This document shows, piece by piece, positions 9,038 to 17,327 of a stretch of DNA of 64,000 nucleotides. The notes below the pieces were generated by a model. The model was not told the DNA's origin. It saw nothing but the letters and a program-made list of their open reading frames with translations, and did no database searches. The translations under genes and the position numbers were made by a program. Source of the stretch: UBA4802 sp964509195 (GTDB taxonomy: Bacteria > Spirochaetota > UBA4802 > UB4802); the NCBI GenBank assembly GCA_964509195.1, contig CAZDWJ010000010.1, forward strand, positions 1 through 64,000, written 5' to 3'. How positions within the stretch are numbered: the stretch's first letter is position 1; every line of letters starts with the position of its first letter.

Positions 9038-9407
9038 AGATACGAACTACAATAGCGCAAGGAAGTTTTCTATTAAAAATTTTGTTACTCTTCAATTCCT
9101 TTACAATTACATGGGAATACAGACATCACAATGGCTCTGACCCTATTTAGTGGCAATGGATGACGTGGAAAGCTTAATAACATGCTCTGACTCATTATTC
9201 TCATACAGAGTTTACGTAAGGTGCAGACACAAAAATTCTATATATTTTTTCCCATCCCACTTTCTTTGTGTACTCTGGGTGATATAATCACTTTACAGGT
9301 GTAACATGAGCTGCTTCATTCACAATCAAATTATTTTATGCTTGAACAAATTATACGCTATCAGCTACATTAGTATGCACAATATACTGTAAAGGGGGTT
9401 TGGAATC
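9038..9407. other. Intergenic region, 370 bp
   Basis: No gene, tRNA or clear repeat is visible. A TATAAT at 9283-9288 could be a -10 element for the downstream nucleotidase-like gene, but the -35 position is poor. This is the divergent promoter region between dus and the 5'-nucleotidase-like gene. Confidence 0.4.
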
Positions 9408-11366
9408 ATGAAGAAGTATATGTTTTTTGTTATAAGCCTGCTGTTGCTTTTAACAATACCATCGTTTGCGCAGGATATAACTATTATACAAACAACGGAC
9501 CTGCATTCACATTTTTTAGGATTTCCGCCAAACATTGATTATACACCCGACAAGATTAATGATGACAATACCAAAGGTGGTTGGGCGCGCATTGCAACTG
9601 TTATAAACGATGTAAAGAAAAGCCGAAAAAATCCAGTACTGGTGCTTGATTCTGGCGACTTTCTTATGGGGTCGTTTTTTCATCTTTTGTGCCGTGAAGA
9701 AGCGTTTGAATTACGCCTCATGAAAAAAATGGGGTATGATGTTATCACAGTTGGTAATCACGAATTTGACCTGTATCCTGATGGGTTAGCACGAATTATA
9801 CGCGCAGCACAAAAGTACAATGCACTGCCACAGATTGTTGCTTCAAATATTGTATTCAGTGCCGATAGCAAGGATGATGACAGCCTTGAAAAAGTCTTTG
9901 AGGATGAATTGGTCAAACCATACACTGTTTTAAAAAAGGGAGCCCTTACAATAGGATTTTTTGGGCTTATTGGCAAAGATGCAGCCGAAGTCGCCCCATT
10001 TGCATCCCCTGTGACATTTGCTGATCAAGTACAAACAGCCCGTCAAATGGTGGACATTTTGCGCAACAAAGAAAAAGTAAATATCGTTATATGTCTCTCA
10101 CATAGCGGCATAGGTAAATATAAAGACAAAAATGAAATTGACTCAAAACGGTCTGAGGATGTACAGCTTGCAAAAGCAGTCGAAGGAATTGATGTAATCA
10201 TCAGTGGTCATACACATGTAAAAATCAACAAGCCAATTATCGTTGGTTCTACAATTATAACTCAATCATACGAATATGGCAAACAGGTAGCTGTCCTTGA
10301 CTGCAATTTTTCCAATGGAACGTTGCAGCTGAAAGATTACAAATTCATAGACATCGATGACTCAATAAAGGGTGATCCGGCAATCATTGCGCTTATCAAT
10401 CAGTTTGCGCAGGTGGTTAATCAACGGGTACTATCGCCACTAAAACTTACCTGGAATAGCATTTTAGCCAAAACAAAATTTGATCTAGTAATCAAAGAAG
10501 AAGAAAGTAATTTGGGTAATCTCATTGCTGATTCAATACGCTGGTACATTAATAAAGTTGATTCAGATCCAAAAGATCCTGACAGCAAAGTTGCACTGGG
10601 AGTAATATCTAATGGCGTTATCCGTGACAATATTGTTGTGGGCAAAACCGGTAAGGTAGCCTTTTCAGATGCATTTGCAGCAATACCGCTTGGCATTGGA
10701 ATGGATGAAAAGAAGACAATGGGCTATCCGCTTATAACCTGCTATCTGTACGCATCAGAAATTAAGAAAGCAATGGAAATTTTAACAAGCATCTATCCTC
10801 TGAAAGGCAGTGATTACTTTATACAGATTTCAGGTGTTAAGTTTACGTATAACCCAAACCGCATGCTTTTTGACCGCGTCACGGAAATATGGATTGGCGA
10901 TGAAGAAAAAGGCTACACGCCACTTGATTATTCGGACAAAAACAAAAAGCTTTACCGTGTAGCTGCGGATATCTACAACGCAACATTTTTAAAGATCATT
11001 GGCAACTTTACCTGGCATATATTAGATATAAAACCAAAGTGGCGTGATGGTACACCAATTGAAAAGCTCACCGAAGCCCGTGTAGATGCAGATAAACGTT
11101 TACCAGGCATTCAGGAACTAAAAGAGTGGCAGGGTGTCATTGAATACATCCGTAGCTTCAAGGATGAAGACGGGGATACCATTCCCGATGTACCTGCGAT
11201 GTATAAAGCACCTGTTGGCAGGATAGTGGTAGAAGCAAGCCTTAATCCATACTCTTTGCTTAAGCGCGGGACAAAAGTTACGTGGATTGGATTTTTTGTG
11301 CTTCTTTTAATTGTGTCGATAGTAGCTTTAGTAGGGGTGGCAGTTGTAAAGAAAATAAAACGGTAA
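9408..11366 (+). CDS. UshA-type 5'-nucleotidase/2',3'-cyclic phosphodiesterase, surface-anchored
   Basis: A 652-residue exported phosphoesterase. GGGGG precedes ATG 9408. Residues 1-21 form a signal peptide ending FAQ. The metallophosphoesterase domain has TTDLHSH, LVLDSGDF, VGNHEFD, and SGHTHVK, giving the complete two-metal site. The C-terminal 5'-nucleotidase domain follows with the SNLGNLIADSIRW and SNGVIRDNI motifs. The last 30 residues are a transmembrane helix and a KKIKR tail, so the enzyme is tethered to the inner membrane facing the periplasm. It is monocistronic. Its role is probably extracellular nucleotide salvage; other organophosphate substrates are possible. Confidence 0.9.
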   Translation: MKKYMFFVISLLLLLTIPSFAQDITIIQTTDLHSHFLGFPPNIDYTPDKINDDNTKGGWARIATVINDVKKSRKNPVLVLDSGDFLMGSFFHLLCREEAFELRLMKKMGYDVITVGNHEFDLYPDGLARIIRAAQKYNALPQIVASNIVFSADSKDDDSLEKVFEDELVKPYTVLKKGALTIGFFGLIGKDAAEVAPFASPVTFADQVQTARQMVDILRNKEKVNIVICLSHSGIGKYKDKNEIDSKRSEDVQLAKAVEGIDVIISGHTHVKINKPIIVGSTIITQSYEYGKQVAVLDCNFSNGTLQLKDYKFIDIDDSIKGDPAIIALINQFAQVVNQRVLSPLKLTWNSILAKTKFDLVIKEEESNLGNLIADSIRWYINKVDSDPKDPDSKVALGVISNGVIRDNIVVGKTGKVAFSDAFAAIPLGIGMDEKKTMGYPLITCYLYASEIKKAMEILTSIYPLKGSDYFIQISGVKFTYNPNRMLFDRVTEIWIGDEEKGYTPLDYSDKNKKLYRVAADIYNATFLKIIGNFTWHILDIKPKWRDGTPIEKLTEARVDADKRLPGIQELKEWQGVIEYIRSFKDEDGDTIPDVPAMYKAPVGRIVVEASLNPYSLLKRGTKVTWIGFFVLLLIVSIVALVGVAVVKKIKR

Positions 11367-11380
11367 TTTAATCTTTGAAG

Positions 11381-11414
11381 TCTCTGCATGATGAACATAT
11401 ACATCATGCAGAGA
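11381..11414 (+). terminator. Hairpin after the nucleotidase-like gene
   Basis: Perfect 13-bp inverted repeat (11381-11393 with 11402-11414) with an 8-nt loop, 15 bp past the stop. No T-run follows, so it may be an RNA 3' stabiliser or a rho-assisted terminator rather than a classical intrinsic one. Confidence 0.6.
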
Positions 11415-11614
11415 TGCAATGTCAAATGTGAATTCATAACATAAATTTAAAAAATATCTATCTGTTTGTAATAACATCTGCAAGGATAATTGTATTCCCC
11501 AATGAAGATATTGCCCTGGTTGGTAAATTCACTGATGATAAAAATAATTATGTAGCTTTTTTAGCAAGCCCAAGAAATAACAGTAATAGTACCACAAAAT
11601 TTTTTAAATTTTTC

Positions 11615-11659
11615 CCTCCTTGTGCGTTGTATATATAAAACGCATTTTGTTTAAGGAGG
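11615..11659 (+). promoter_or_regulatory. Hairpin that could sequester the comM ribosome site
   Basis: CCTCCTT at 11615-11621 is exactly complementary to AAGGAGG at 11653-11659, the comM Shine-Dalgarno. Inside it, TGCGTT 11623-11628 pairs with AACGCA 11639-11644. Together they form a two-part hairpin that would hide the ribosome site seven bases before ATG 11667. Confidence 0.5.
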
Positions 11660-11666
11660 ATTTGTT

Positions 11667-13184
11667 ATGCTTTCAAAGGCTACTTCACTAGTCATTCACG
11701 GCATTGAGGCGCATTTAATTGATGTTGAAGTGGATATTGTAAAGGGATTGCCTAATTTTACTATCGTAGGCTTGCCTGATTCTATTATCCGCGAGTCAAA
11801 AGAAAGAATTCGTTCGGCAATCGAAAATTCTGGATTTGAATTCCCACCAAAAAATTTTATTGTTAACTTAGCCCCTGCTGGCTATCGAAAAGAAGGTGCA
11901 AATCTAGATTTGCCCATAGCTGTATCAATACTGATTGCAACTGGGCAGGTGGACAGCGCGCGCGTTGATATCCCCATAGTGGGCGAGCTGTCACTTGATG
12001 GGAGGGTGCGCCCAATAAAGGGGATTATATCAATGGCAATAGCGCTGTACCGTGCTGGTATATATGAGTTTATAGTGCCGCATGAAAATTGCAATGAAGC
12101 TACAGCTATTGAGGGTATTAAAGTATATCCTGTTAAGAATATACGTGAGGCAATAGAAGCATGCTGCGGAAAGATGCAGGCACATACTCAGCATAAAAGT
12201 GGCGATAGCTCCGGTAACGGTTACCTTGATATGGCAAGTGTCATGGGGCAGGAATCAGCCAAACGTGCACTGGAGATAGCAGCTGCAGGGAGGCATAACA
12301 TACTGATGTATGGACCACCTGGTTCAGGGAAGACCATGCTTGCAAAGTGTGTGCCAGGTATCCTGCCACCTCTTTCAAAGGAGCAGGCAATCATAACTAC
12401 CATGATACACTCGGTAGGTGGTGCACTTGGACACGGGCAGGGGCTTATGTACACACCGCCTTTCAGGTCGCCACACCATACCAGCTCTGATGCAGCGCTT
12501 GTTGGTGGTGGCAAAATCCCCAATGTGGGTGAAGTATCGCTGGCGCACAACGGAGTGCTATTTTTAGATGAATTTGTAGAATTCCGTAATGATGTGATAC
12601 AGGCGTTGCGCCAGCCACTTGAGGATTGCCAGATAACCATATCACGTGCGTTGGGAACCATGACGTTTCCTGCTGACTTTATGCTGGTAGCATCAAGCAA
12701 TCCCTGCCAGTGCGGCTATCTTTTTGATCCGGAAATCCCATGCAAATGTTCGCCAGGCAAGATACGCAGCTATTTCAGCAAGATAGCTGGTCCCATCCTT
12801 GACAGGATTGATATTGAGGTGCTGGTAGGAAGGGTGCCTTATAAAGACCTTTTAGGTAAAGGAAATGCTGAAAGCTCTAAAAAGGTGCGAGAGCGTGTCA
12901 TCAAAGCGCGTGAGATTCAGGCCAAACGTTTTCATGGCCGCAGTACCACCTGCAATGGGCGCATGAGTAGCGATGAAGTAAAGGAGTTCTGCGCTATTAA
13001 CGCTGAATGCGAATCAATACTTGAACTTGCCATAAAGCGTATGAATCTTTCAGCACGCAGTTTTTTCCGCATATTAAAAGTAAGCCGTACCATTGCCGAC
13101 CTTGATAATTCTGAGGCAATTGAAAAGCGCCATATACTGGAGGCGCTCTCATACAAAAATTTACAGCGGTATTATGATATTTAG
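11667..13184 (+). CDS. comM: ComM/YifB family Mg-chelatase-like AAA+ ATPase
   Basis: A 505-residue protein with the full ComM layout. It has an N-terminal Lon-like domain (residues 1-160, with GLPNFTIVGLPDSIIRESKERIRSAI split across it), a P-loop GPPGSGKTM near 213-221, Walker B VLFLDEF, and a C-terminal domain with cysteines in the SNPCQCGY / CKCSPG segment. In Vibrio and Haemophilus ComM is a hexameric helicase that drives branch migration during natural transformation; YifB homologues are widespread, so its presence alone does not prove competence. AAGGAGG precedes ATG 11667 and may be occluded by a hairpin. It is monocistronic. Confidence 0.93.
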   Translation: MLSKATSLVIHGIEAHLIDVEVDIVKGLPNFTIVGLPDSIIRESKERIRSAIENSGFEFPPKNFIVNLAPAGYRKEGANLDLPIAVSILIATGQVDSARVDIPIVGELSLDGRVRPIKGIISMAIALYRAGIYEFIVPHENCNEATAIEGIKVYPVKNIREAIEACCGKMQAHTQHKSGDSSGNGYLDMASVMGQESAKRALEIAAAGRHNILMYGPPGSGKTMLAKCVPGILPPLSKEQAIITTMIHSVGGALGHGQGLMYTPPFRSPHHTSSDAALVGGGKIPNVGEVSLAHNGVLFLDEFVEFRNDVIQALRQPLEDCQITISRALGTMTFPADFMLVASSNPCQCGYLFDPEIPCKCSPGKIRSYFSKIAGPILDRIDIEVLVGRVPYKDLLGKGNAESSKKVRERVIKAREIQAKRFHGRSTTCNGRMSSDEVKEFCAINAECESILELAIKRMNLSARSFFRILKVSRTIADLDNSEAIEKRHILEALSYKNLQRYYDI

Positions 13185-13531
13185 TTGAAAGGTGTGACGT
13201 TTAGTGATGTACGGCAGGTTAGGATGTGGGATATCCTAAAACAGGCAAAGGACAGGTAGCCTGAAGGGATGCTATTGTGCAGCCCAAAGTGTAATGGTTA
13301 ATATCTACAATAAGTAAGCAGCAGCTAAAGTGGGTACATAAGGGAAATGGCGGGTGGCGCTTGGATCCTTTTTTACCGTATGAGTTTTTTCACAAAACAT
13401 ATAAGTGGTGCGCTTAAAACTTTAAGTTGCAAATATTTGCCGATATACCTTTGATTTTGTTTGACGAATGTATTCCAGGATTAATATAGTACGTCCATTT
13501 ACCAAATTTTAATAACAAAAGGAGGCATTCC
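13185..13531. other. Intergenic region, 347 bp
   Basis: No ORF longer than a few codons and no recognised riboswitch or tRNA. The first half is relatively GC-rich for this window and could hold a structured leader or comM 3' UTR. The end carries the AAAGGAGG ribosome site of the EamA gene at 13518-13525. Confidence 0.35.
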
Positions 13532-14377
13532 ATCTGGGTTATCTATGCACTGCTGTGTGCGCTTTTTTTAGCCATTGGTGATGCACTTGTTAAGAATACG
13601 CCAAAGGTTCATCCTGTCACAATAGCGGCAGGGCGCATATTTTTTTCTTTACCGGTATTGTGGGCGATAGCTCTCTTTAAGGGAATCCCTGCTATTGACC
13701 AGCGCATTATATATGCGTTTATATTTTCTCCGCCGCTTGAAGTAATTGCACTGGTACTATATATGCGCGCGCTGCAGATTTCGCCAATGTACCGCACATT
13801 GCCGTTTTTAGCGTTTACTCCGCTTCTGCTGATTCTTACCTCGTGGTGTATGCTGGGAGAGGAGGTTACCATCTGGGGTACTGTGGGAATAGCCTGTGTA
13901 GTAGGGGGAACGTATAGCCTTTATTTTAAGCCAGGACAAAAATTAGTTGAGCCGTTAAAAGCAATACTATCCGACAGGGGATCGCTATTTATGCTTGTAG
14001 TGGCATTACTGTATAGCATAACAGCAAATTTTGGCAAGATGGGCGTGATGTATTCAAGTCCATCATTCTTTGGTGCGGTGTATTTTACTATTCTTGCTAT
14101 AATTCTTGTTTTGTGGTCAATGGTGGTGGATACTGCAAAGCGCATTTTTTCAAAAGATATTATGCTCATTGGTTTAACGCAGGGTATTATGATAACGTTC
14201 CACATGTTAGCGTTAGAGTTAGCTCCGGTAAGCTACATGATCTCAGTAAAGCGCTCAAGTATGCTATTTGGCATCATCTTTGGATCTATTTTCTTTGGAG
14301 AAAAGAATCTGTTGCAGCACAGCATCGCAGCATTGGTTATTCTGGCAGGAATAGCTTTCATCAGTATACTTGGATGA
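13532..14377 (+). CDS. EamA/DMT-family transporter, apparent ATC start codon
   Basis: A 10-helix drug/metabolite transporter of 281 residues. The frame opens after a TAG at 13487 and contains no ATG, GTG or TTG before a TTG at 13658, deep inside the first EamA repeat. A perfect AAAGGAGG at 13518-13525 sits 6 bases before ATC 13532. From there the protein reads WVIYALLCALFLAIGDALVK, a typical EamA first helix, so ATC is the likely start. Two EamA repeats follow, with the second beginning near SLFMLVVALLYSITANFGK. The substrate is unknown. A point error converting ATG to ATC, or a CTG start at 13550, are the alternatives. Confidence 0.75.
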   Translation: MWVIYALLCALFLAIGDALVKNTPKVHPVTIAAGRIFFSLPVLWAIALFKGIPAIDQRIIYAFIFSPPLEVIALVLYMRALQISPMYRTLPFLAFTPLLLILTSWCMLGEEVTIWGTVGIACVVGGTYSLYFKPGQKLVEPLKAILSDRGSLFMLVVALLYSITANFGKMGVMYSSPSFFGAVYFTILAIILVLWSMVVDTAKRIFSKDIMLIGLTQGIMITFHMLALELAPVSYMISVKRSSMLFGIIFGSIFFGEKNLLQHSIAALVILAGIAFISILG

Positions 14378-14616
14378 TGTTGTAAAAATGATACAGTGAT
14401 ATTAATATTCAACACGTAGATGCAAAAACTGCTGTAAAAATATGGACAATAATATGCAAATGTTCAATTATCAGTAACTATCGCCAATAAAAAATGTAAA
14501 AGTACGTGTTAAAATTTAAAATATTGGCTGGGAATTAAGGTGAAAATAGTAAAATTTTGCTAAAAAGCACATAAAACCTCCTTATAAATAAAAAATACAT
14601 TAAAACGCAAGCATGC
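14378..14616. other. AT-rich intergenic stretch before the sigma-54 promoter
   Basis: No gene visible. One copy of the iterated motif (minus orientation, 14475-14484) lies here, one of three found outside genes. Space for an enhancer-binding-protein site is available, but none is recognised. Confidence 0.3.
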
Positions 14617-14632
14617 TGGCACGGTAATTGCT
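14617..14632 (+). promoter_or_regulatory. Sigma-54 (RpoN) promoter
   Basis: TGGCACG, four bases, TTGCT: this matches the -24/-12 consensus TGGCACG-N4-TTGCW at every position, including the key GG and GC dinucleotides at the correct 10-base spacing. Transcription would begin near 14643, about 50 bases before the small Cys-rich gene at 14692. Confidence 0.85.
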
Positions 14633-14691
14633 TATATATTAAGCACACACTATTTAGAATATAAACAGTATGTTTATAGAAGGAGGACACA

Positions 14692-14895
14692 ATGGGAAAT
14701 TCAATTTGTTCAACATGCATTAACAGAAATATATGCGGCAAGGAATCATTGGCTCACTGCGAACATTATGATGTTGTATTAACACGTGCTGAAGTTGTTG
14801 ATTTGTTAAAGACTGCTCGCGAAAAAGATCCTGGAAGATTCCAGTCAATATTAAACGGCATCAAGAAAACCTACCATATAAATCTGGCATACTAG
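14692..14895 (+). CDS. Small four-cysteine protein under sigma-54 control
   Basis: A 67-residue protein with an AGAAGGAGG ribosome site directly before ATG 14692. Cysteines at positions 6, 9, 15 and 23 (pattern C-x2-C-x5-C-x7-C) could bind zinc or an iron-sulphur cluster. The rest is a charged helix followed by SILNGIKKTYHINLAY. A near-perfect sigma-54 promoter lies 60 bp upstream and a strong terminator follows, so it is a highly regulated single-gene unit. I do not recognise the family. Roles in nitrogen, redox or motility regulation would all be guesses. Confidence 0.75.
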   Translation: MGNSICSTCINRNICGKESLAHCEHYDVVLTRAEVVDLLKTAREKDPGRFQSILNGIKKTYHINLAY

Positions 14896-14901
14896 AATTA
14901 G

Positions 14902-14927
14902 CGGGGGCGTGGTTTAAAACCTGCCCC
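14902..14927. terminator. Bidirectional terminator hairpin
   Basis: GGGGC at 14904-14908 pairs with GCCCC at 14923-14927, and inner GGTTT at 14911-14915 pairs with AAACC, between the convergent small Cys-protein gene and the OppD-type gene. It probably ends both transcripts. Confidence 0.7.
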
Positions 14928-15889
14928 TACACCGCTTTAATACACCGCACAAAATGGCCTTTCTTTTTTTCTTTTAGACTAATGGCGTGTTGTGTGCATT
15001 GGTCATCACCTAAATAGCATCGTGGATGAAAAACACATCCTTTAGGCGGTTGAGTAATAATTGGTACACTGCCAGGGATAGTATATAGCCGCCTTGTTGT
15101 TTTTTGTAATGAAGGAATGCAATTCATTAAACCGTGGGTGTAGGGATGCAATGGATTTTCAAAAATCTCTTTTGTTAGTGCCAGCTCAACAATTTCGCCA
15201 GCATACATGATTGCGATATAATCAGCGGTGTTGGCAACAATGCCTAAATCGTGTGTTATTAAAAGCATGGACATGTGCTCTGTTGCCTGCAGTGTAAGCA
15301 GCAAATCCAGTATCTGCGATTGTATGGTGACATCAAGCGCTGTTGTTGGCTCATCAGCAATCAAAAGGTCAGGGTGGGCGGCAAGTGCCATGGCAATCAT
15401 TGCACGCTGGCGTAATCCACCGGATAGCTCATGGGGATATGCATAATACCTTTGAGAAGGATTGGGGATGCCTGCTTTTCCCAACATCTCAATGGTGTAT
15501 TCTTTTGCTTCTTCTTTGTTGTACTTTAAATGAAGCTCAACTGCTTCCTGTACCTGATAGCCAATGGTAAACACCGGGTTTAACGATGTCATTGGTTCCT
15601 GAAATATCATTGCTATGTTTTTGCCACGAATTGATCTTAAGGTGGAATCTGGGCAGTGCAACAGGTCAATGGAATTGTACATGATGGTACCTGTTTCGAT
15701 GTTACCAGGTTTTGGCACCAGATTGAGTATGGAATATGCAGTAACTGATTTTCCACAGCCTGATTCGCCCACAAGGCCTAATGTTTTGGCTTTTGGGATT
15801 GCCAGTGAAAGACCGCGTACTGCGTAGCTTTTGCCATACAGATTTGTAAATGATATGGTAAGGTTTTCAATGGTAACTATCGCTTCCAT
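14927..15889 (-). CDS. Oligopeptide/dipeptide ABC transporter ATP-binding protein (OppD/DppD type)
   Basis: A 320-residue ABC ATPase with Walker A GESGCGKS, the Q-loop IFQEPMTSLNP, signature LSGGLRQR, Walker B LLIADEPTTALDVT, and H-loop LITHDLG. The C-terminal oligopeptide-transporter extension PRCYLGDDQC with Cys residues is present, as in OppD. No permease, OppF or binding protein is in view: its upstream neighbour (3 bp away) is an unknown 93-residue protein. Thus it is an orphan here, and either serves a transporter elsewhere or moonlights. It probably energises peptide import at the inner membrane. Confidence 0.9.
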   Translation of the reverse strand: MEAIVTIENLTISFTNLYGKSYAVRGLSLAIPKAKTLGLVGESGCGKSVTAYSILNLVPKPGNIETGTIMYNSIDLLHCPDSTLRSIRGKNIAMIFQEPMTSLNPVFTIGYQVQEAVELHLKYNKEEAKEYTIEMLGKAGIPNPSQRYYAYPHELSGGLRQRAMIAMALAAHPDLLIADEPTTALDVTIQSQILDLLLTLQATEHMSMLLITHDLGIVANTADYIAIMYAGEIVELALTKEIFENPLHPYTHGLMNCIPSLQKTTRRLYTIPGSVPIITQPPKGCVFHPRCYLGDDQCTQHAISLKEKKKGHFVRCIKAV

Positions 15890-15891
15890 GA

Positions 15892-16173
15892 TTATGTGAT
15901 ATTCCTGCTTCGTTTAGTGAGTTCAAAACCTTCATTTTCCAGCATTGTGTAGAGGCTATCTAAATCAGCATTTTCAATTTTGCATTTGTAAATGGTTGCA
16001 TCTTTGTATGCAAGTATTTCTGCTATGACTACATCCACAACCTGCAGTGTGCCAGATTTCACTTCAACTGCACGCTTTTCATTAATCTGTGTAAACGCTG
16101 CTTTAGTTATGTTATTAGCATGCAGGGCATTAATAAATTCTTGTAACGAATCAAATTTTATTTCGCGTTGCAT
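15892..16173 (-). CDS. Conserved hypothetical 93-residue protein
   Basis: A small soluble protein with AAGGATAA before ATG 16173. It begins with an amphipathic helix (SLQEFINALHANNI), followed by alternating strands around KSGTLQVVDVVIAEILAY and a Leu-rich C-terminal helix. No catalytic or metal motif is visible, and I do not recognise the family. It is sandwiched with 2-18 bp gaps between the phosphoesterase-like lipoprotein gene and the OppD-type gene, so the three form an operon. Confidence 0.65.
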   Translation of the reverse strand: MQREIKFDSLQEFINALHANNITKAAFTQINEKRAVEVKSGTLQVVDVVIAEILAYKDATIYKCKIENADLDSLYTMLENEGFELTKRSRNIT

Positions 16174-16191
16174 TGCTTATCCTTATCTATC

Positions 16192-16998
16192 TTAAAAATA
16201 CCGTGGTACAACGGTAATGTATTGCCCGTCAAAGTCAACGACATAATAGCGTATGGATTTTTTATATTTATTGGCATAGTTATTATCACAGGTAACAGGG
16301 ATATATTGAATAGTGCCGATAGTTACTGGTTGAGTAAACTCAGCTGTACCAAAGAATGCTTTCACGTTATATTGCATGAGTAACTTGTGCAAATTTTGGT
16401 GGGTATCGTTGATAAATTGTTGCTTTGAGCGATGTATTGCTGGCAAAAAATATGAAAAAACAAACGTATGTGCATAGGAATGTTTTTTTAAATCCTCTTT
16501 CAACCATAGCAGCTGTTTTTCTGATATTGATAAAGAAGATTTACTTTCACTGTATAACACGACGCAGTGATTTGTGCCATAATTAAATGAATACCATGGA
16601 TCTTTCTGAGTGAATTGAGTATACAGTGCGGTAGAATCGTTATATATATCTAATGGTCCACACACAGTAAACAAGATACTATTGAGCTTCTTTGCATATT
16701 TATAAAATTGCCTGAATTGCTTTTCAATATCTATAAGGTTAATTCCCATGGCTAATGAACCGCCATGAATGATATTGCCACTGTGAATTGTAAAAACTGG
16801 ATTTTCTTTATTAATGGACAATATGGTATGTTCTAACTGAGAAGGTAGTGTTTCGTAGGGGGAGCCAGGAGAAGTATTGTTAATAATAACGAAACGTATG
16901 GGCTGAGCCTGATGCACCTGGCCGGAGCTACAACCAATATTAATAAAAATGGAAAAAGCTACAACAAGTAGTGCGATAGTTACTGACAGATGCTTCAT
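16192..16998 (-). CDS. Calcineurin-like phosphoesterase-fold lipoprotein without metal ligands
   Basis: A 268-residue lipoprotein. I choose ATG 16998 because it starts a classic signal peptide with lipobox FINIGCSS; the frame extends upstream to 17073 but that part has no ribosome site. The rest follows the metallophosphoesterase order: strand RFVIINN, then VFTIHSGNIIHGG, ILFTVCGPLD, VVLYSES, HTFVFSYFLPA and FFGTAEF. Every position that normally holds a metal ligand is changed (GD to NN, GDxxxxG to GNIIHG, GNHD to CGPLD, the His of VHHPP to Tyr, GHxH to GTAEF). It is thus probably a dead enzyme that binds or scaffolds. It heads an operon with the 93-residue protein and OppD. Confidence 0.75.
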   Translation of the reverse strand: MKHLSVTIALLVVAFSIFINIGCSSGQVHQAQPIRFVIINNTSPGSPYETLPSQLEHTILSINKENPVFTIHSGNIIHGGSLAMGINLIDIEKQFRQFYKYAKKLNSILFTVCGPLDIYNDSTALYTQFTQKDPWYSFNYGTNHCVVLYSESKSSLSISEKQLLWLKEDLKKHSYAHTFVFSYFLPAIHRSKQQFINDTHQNLHKLLMQYNVKAFFGTAEFTQPVTIGTIQYIPVTCDNNYANKYKKSIRYYVVDFDGQYITVVPRYF

Positions 16999-17327
16999 GG
17001 CAATTATCACCCCAGACAATATAAATTTTTTATATGGTAAGATTGTTTCCTTAATTAACAGTAATATCACCATTGGAATGGCTGTGCTATTTTTTTATCA
17101 ATGATTATTTTCATTAAATATCAGGATAGTGTATTATGGGGTTCATAAACACAAATAGCGTAATGTTGTTTTATATCTCGTCAGCATTCACGATAGCAGT
17201 TTTAAAAATTTTTTCTGTATATATCAATAATTATAATATACAACTTGACTTATACAAATTAATATATTTGTGTGATAATTAGCGAGTGTACTTGCATTTA
17301 ATTTACATTATCAATAGGGAGGCTTTT

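Noticed and set aside
9038..9407. RNA gene in the dus-nucleotidase gap
   Set aside because: No tRNA arm motifs or stable long stem were recognisable by eye.
13185..13531. Riboswitch before the EamA gene
   Set aside because: I compared the stretch with cobalamin, c-di-GMP, guanidine, ZTP and fluoride consensus elements from memory; none matched.
14927..15889. A full oligopeptide transporter operon
   Set aside because: Only the ATPase is present; upstream genes are a lipoprotein and an unknown, and no permease is near.
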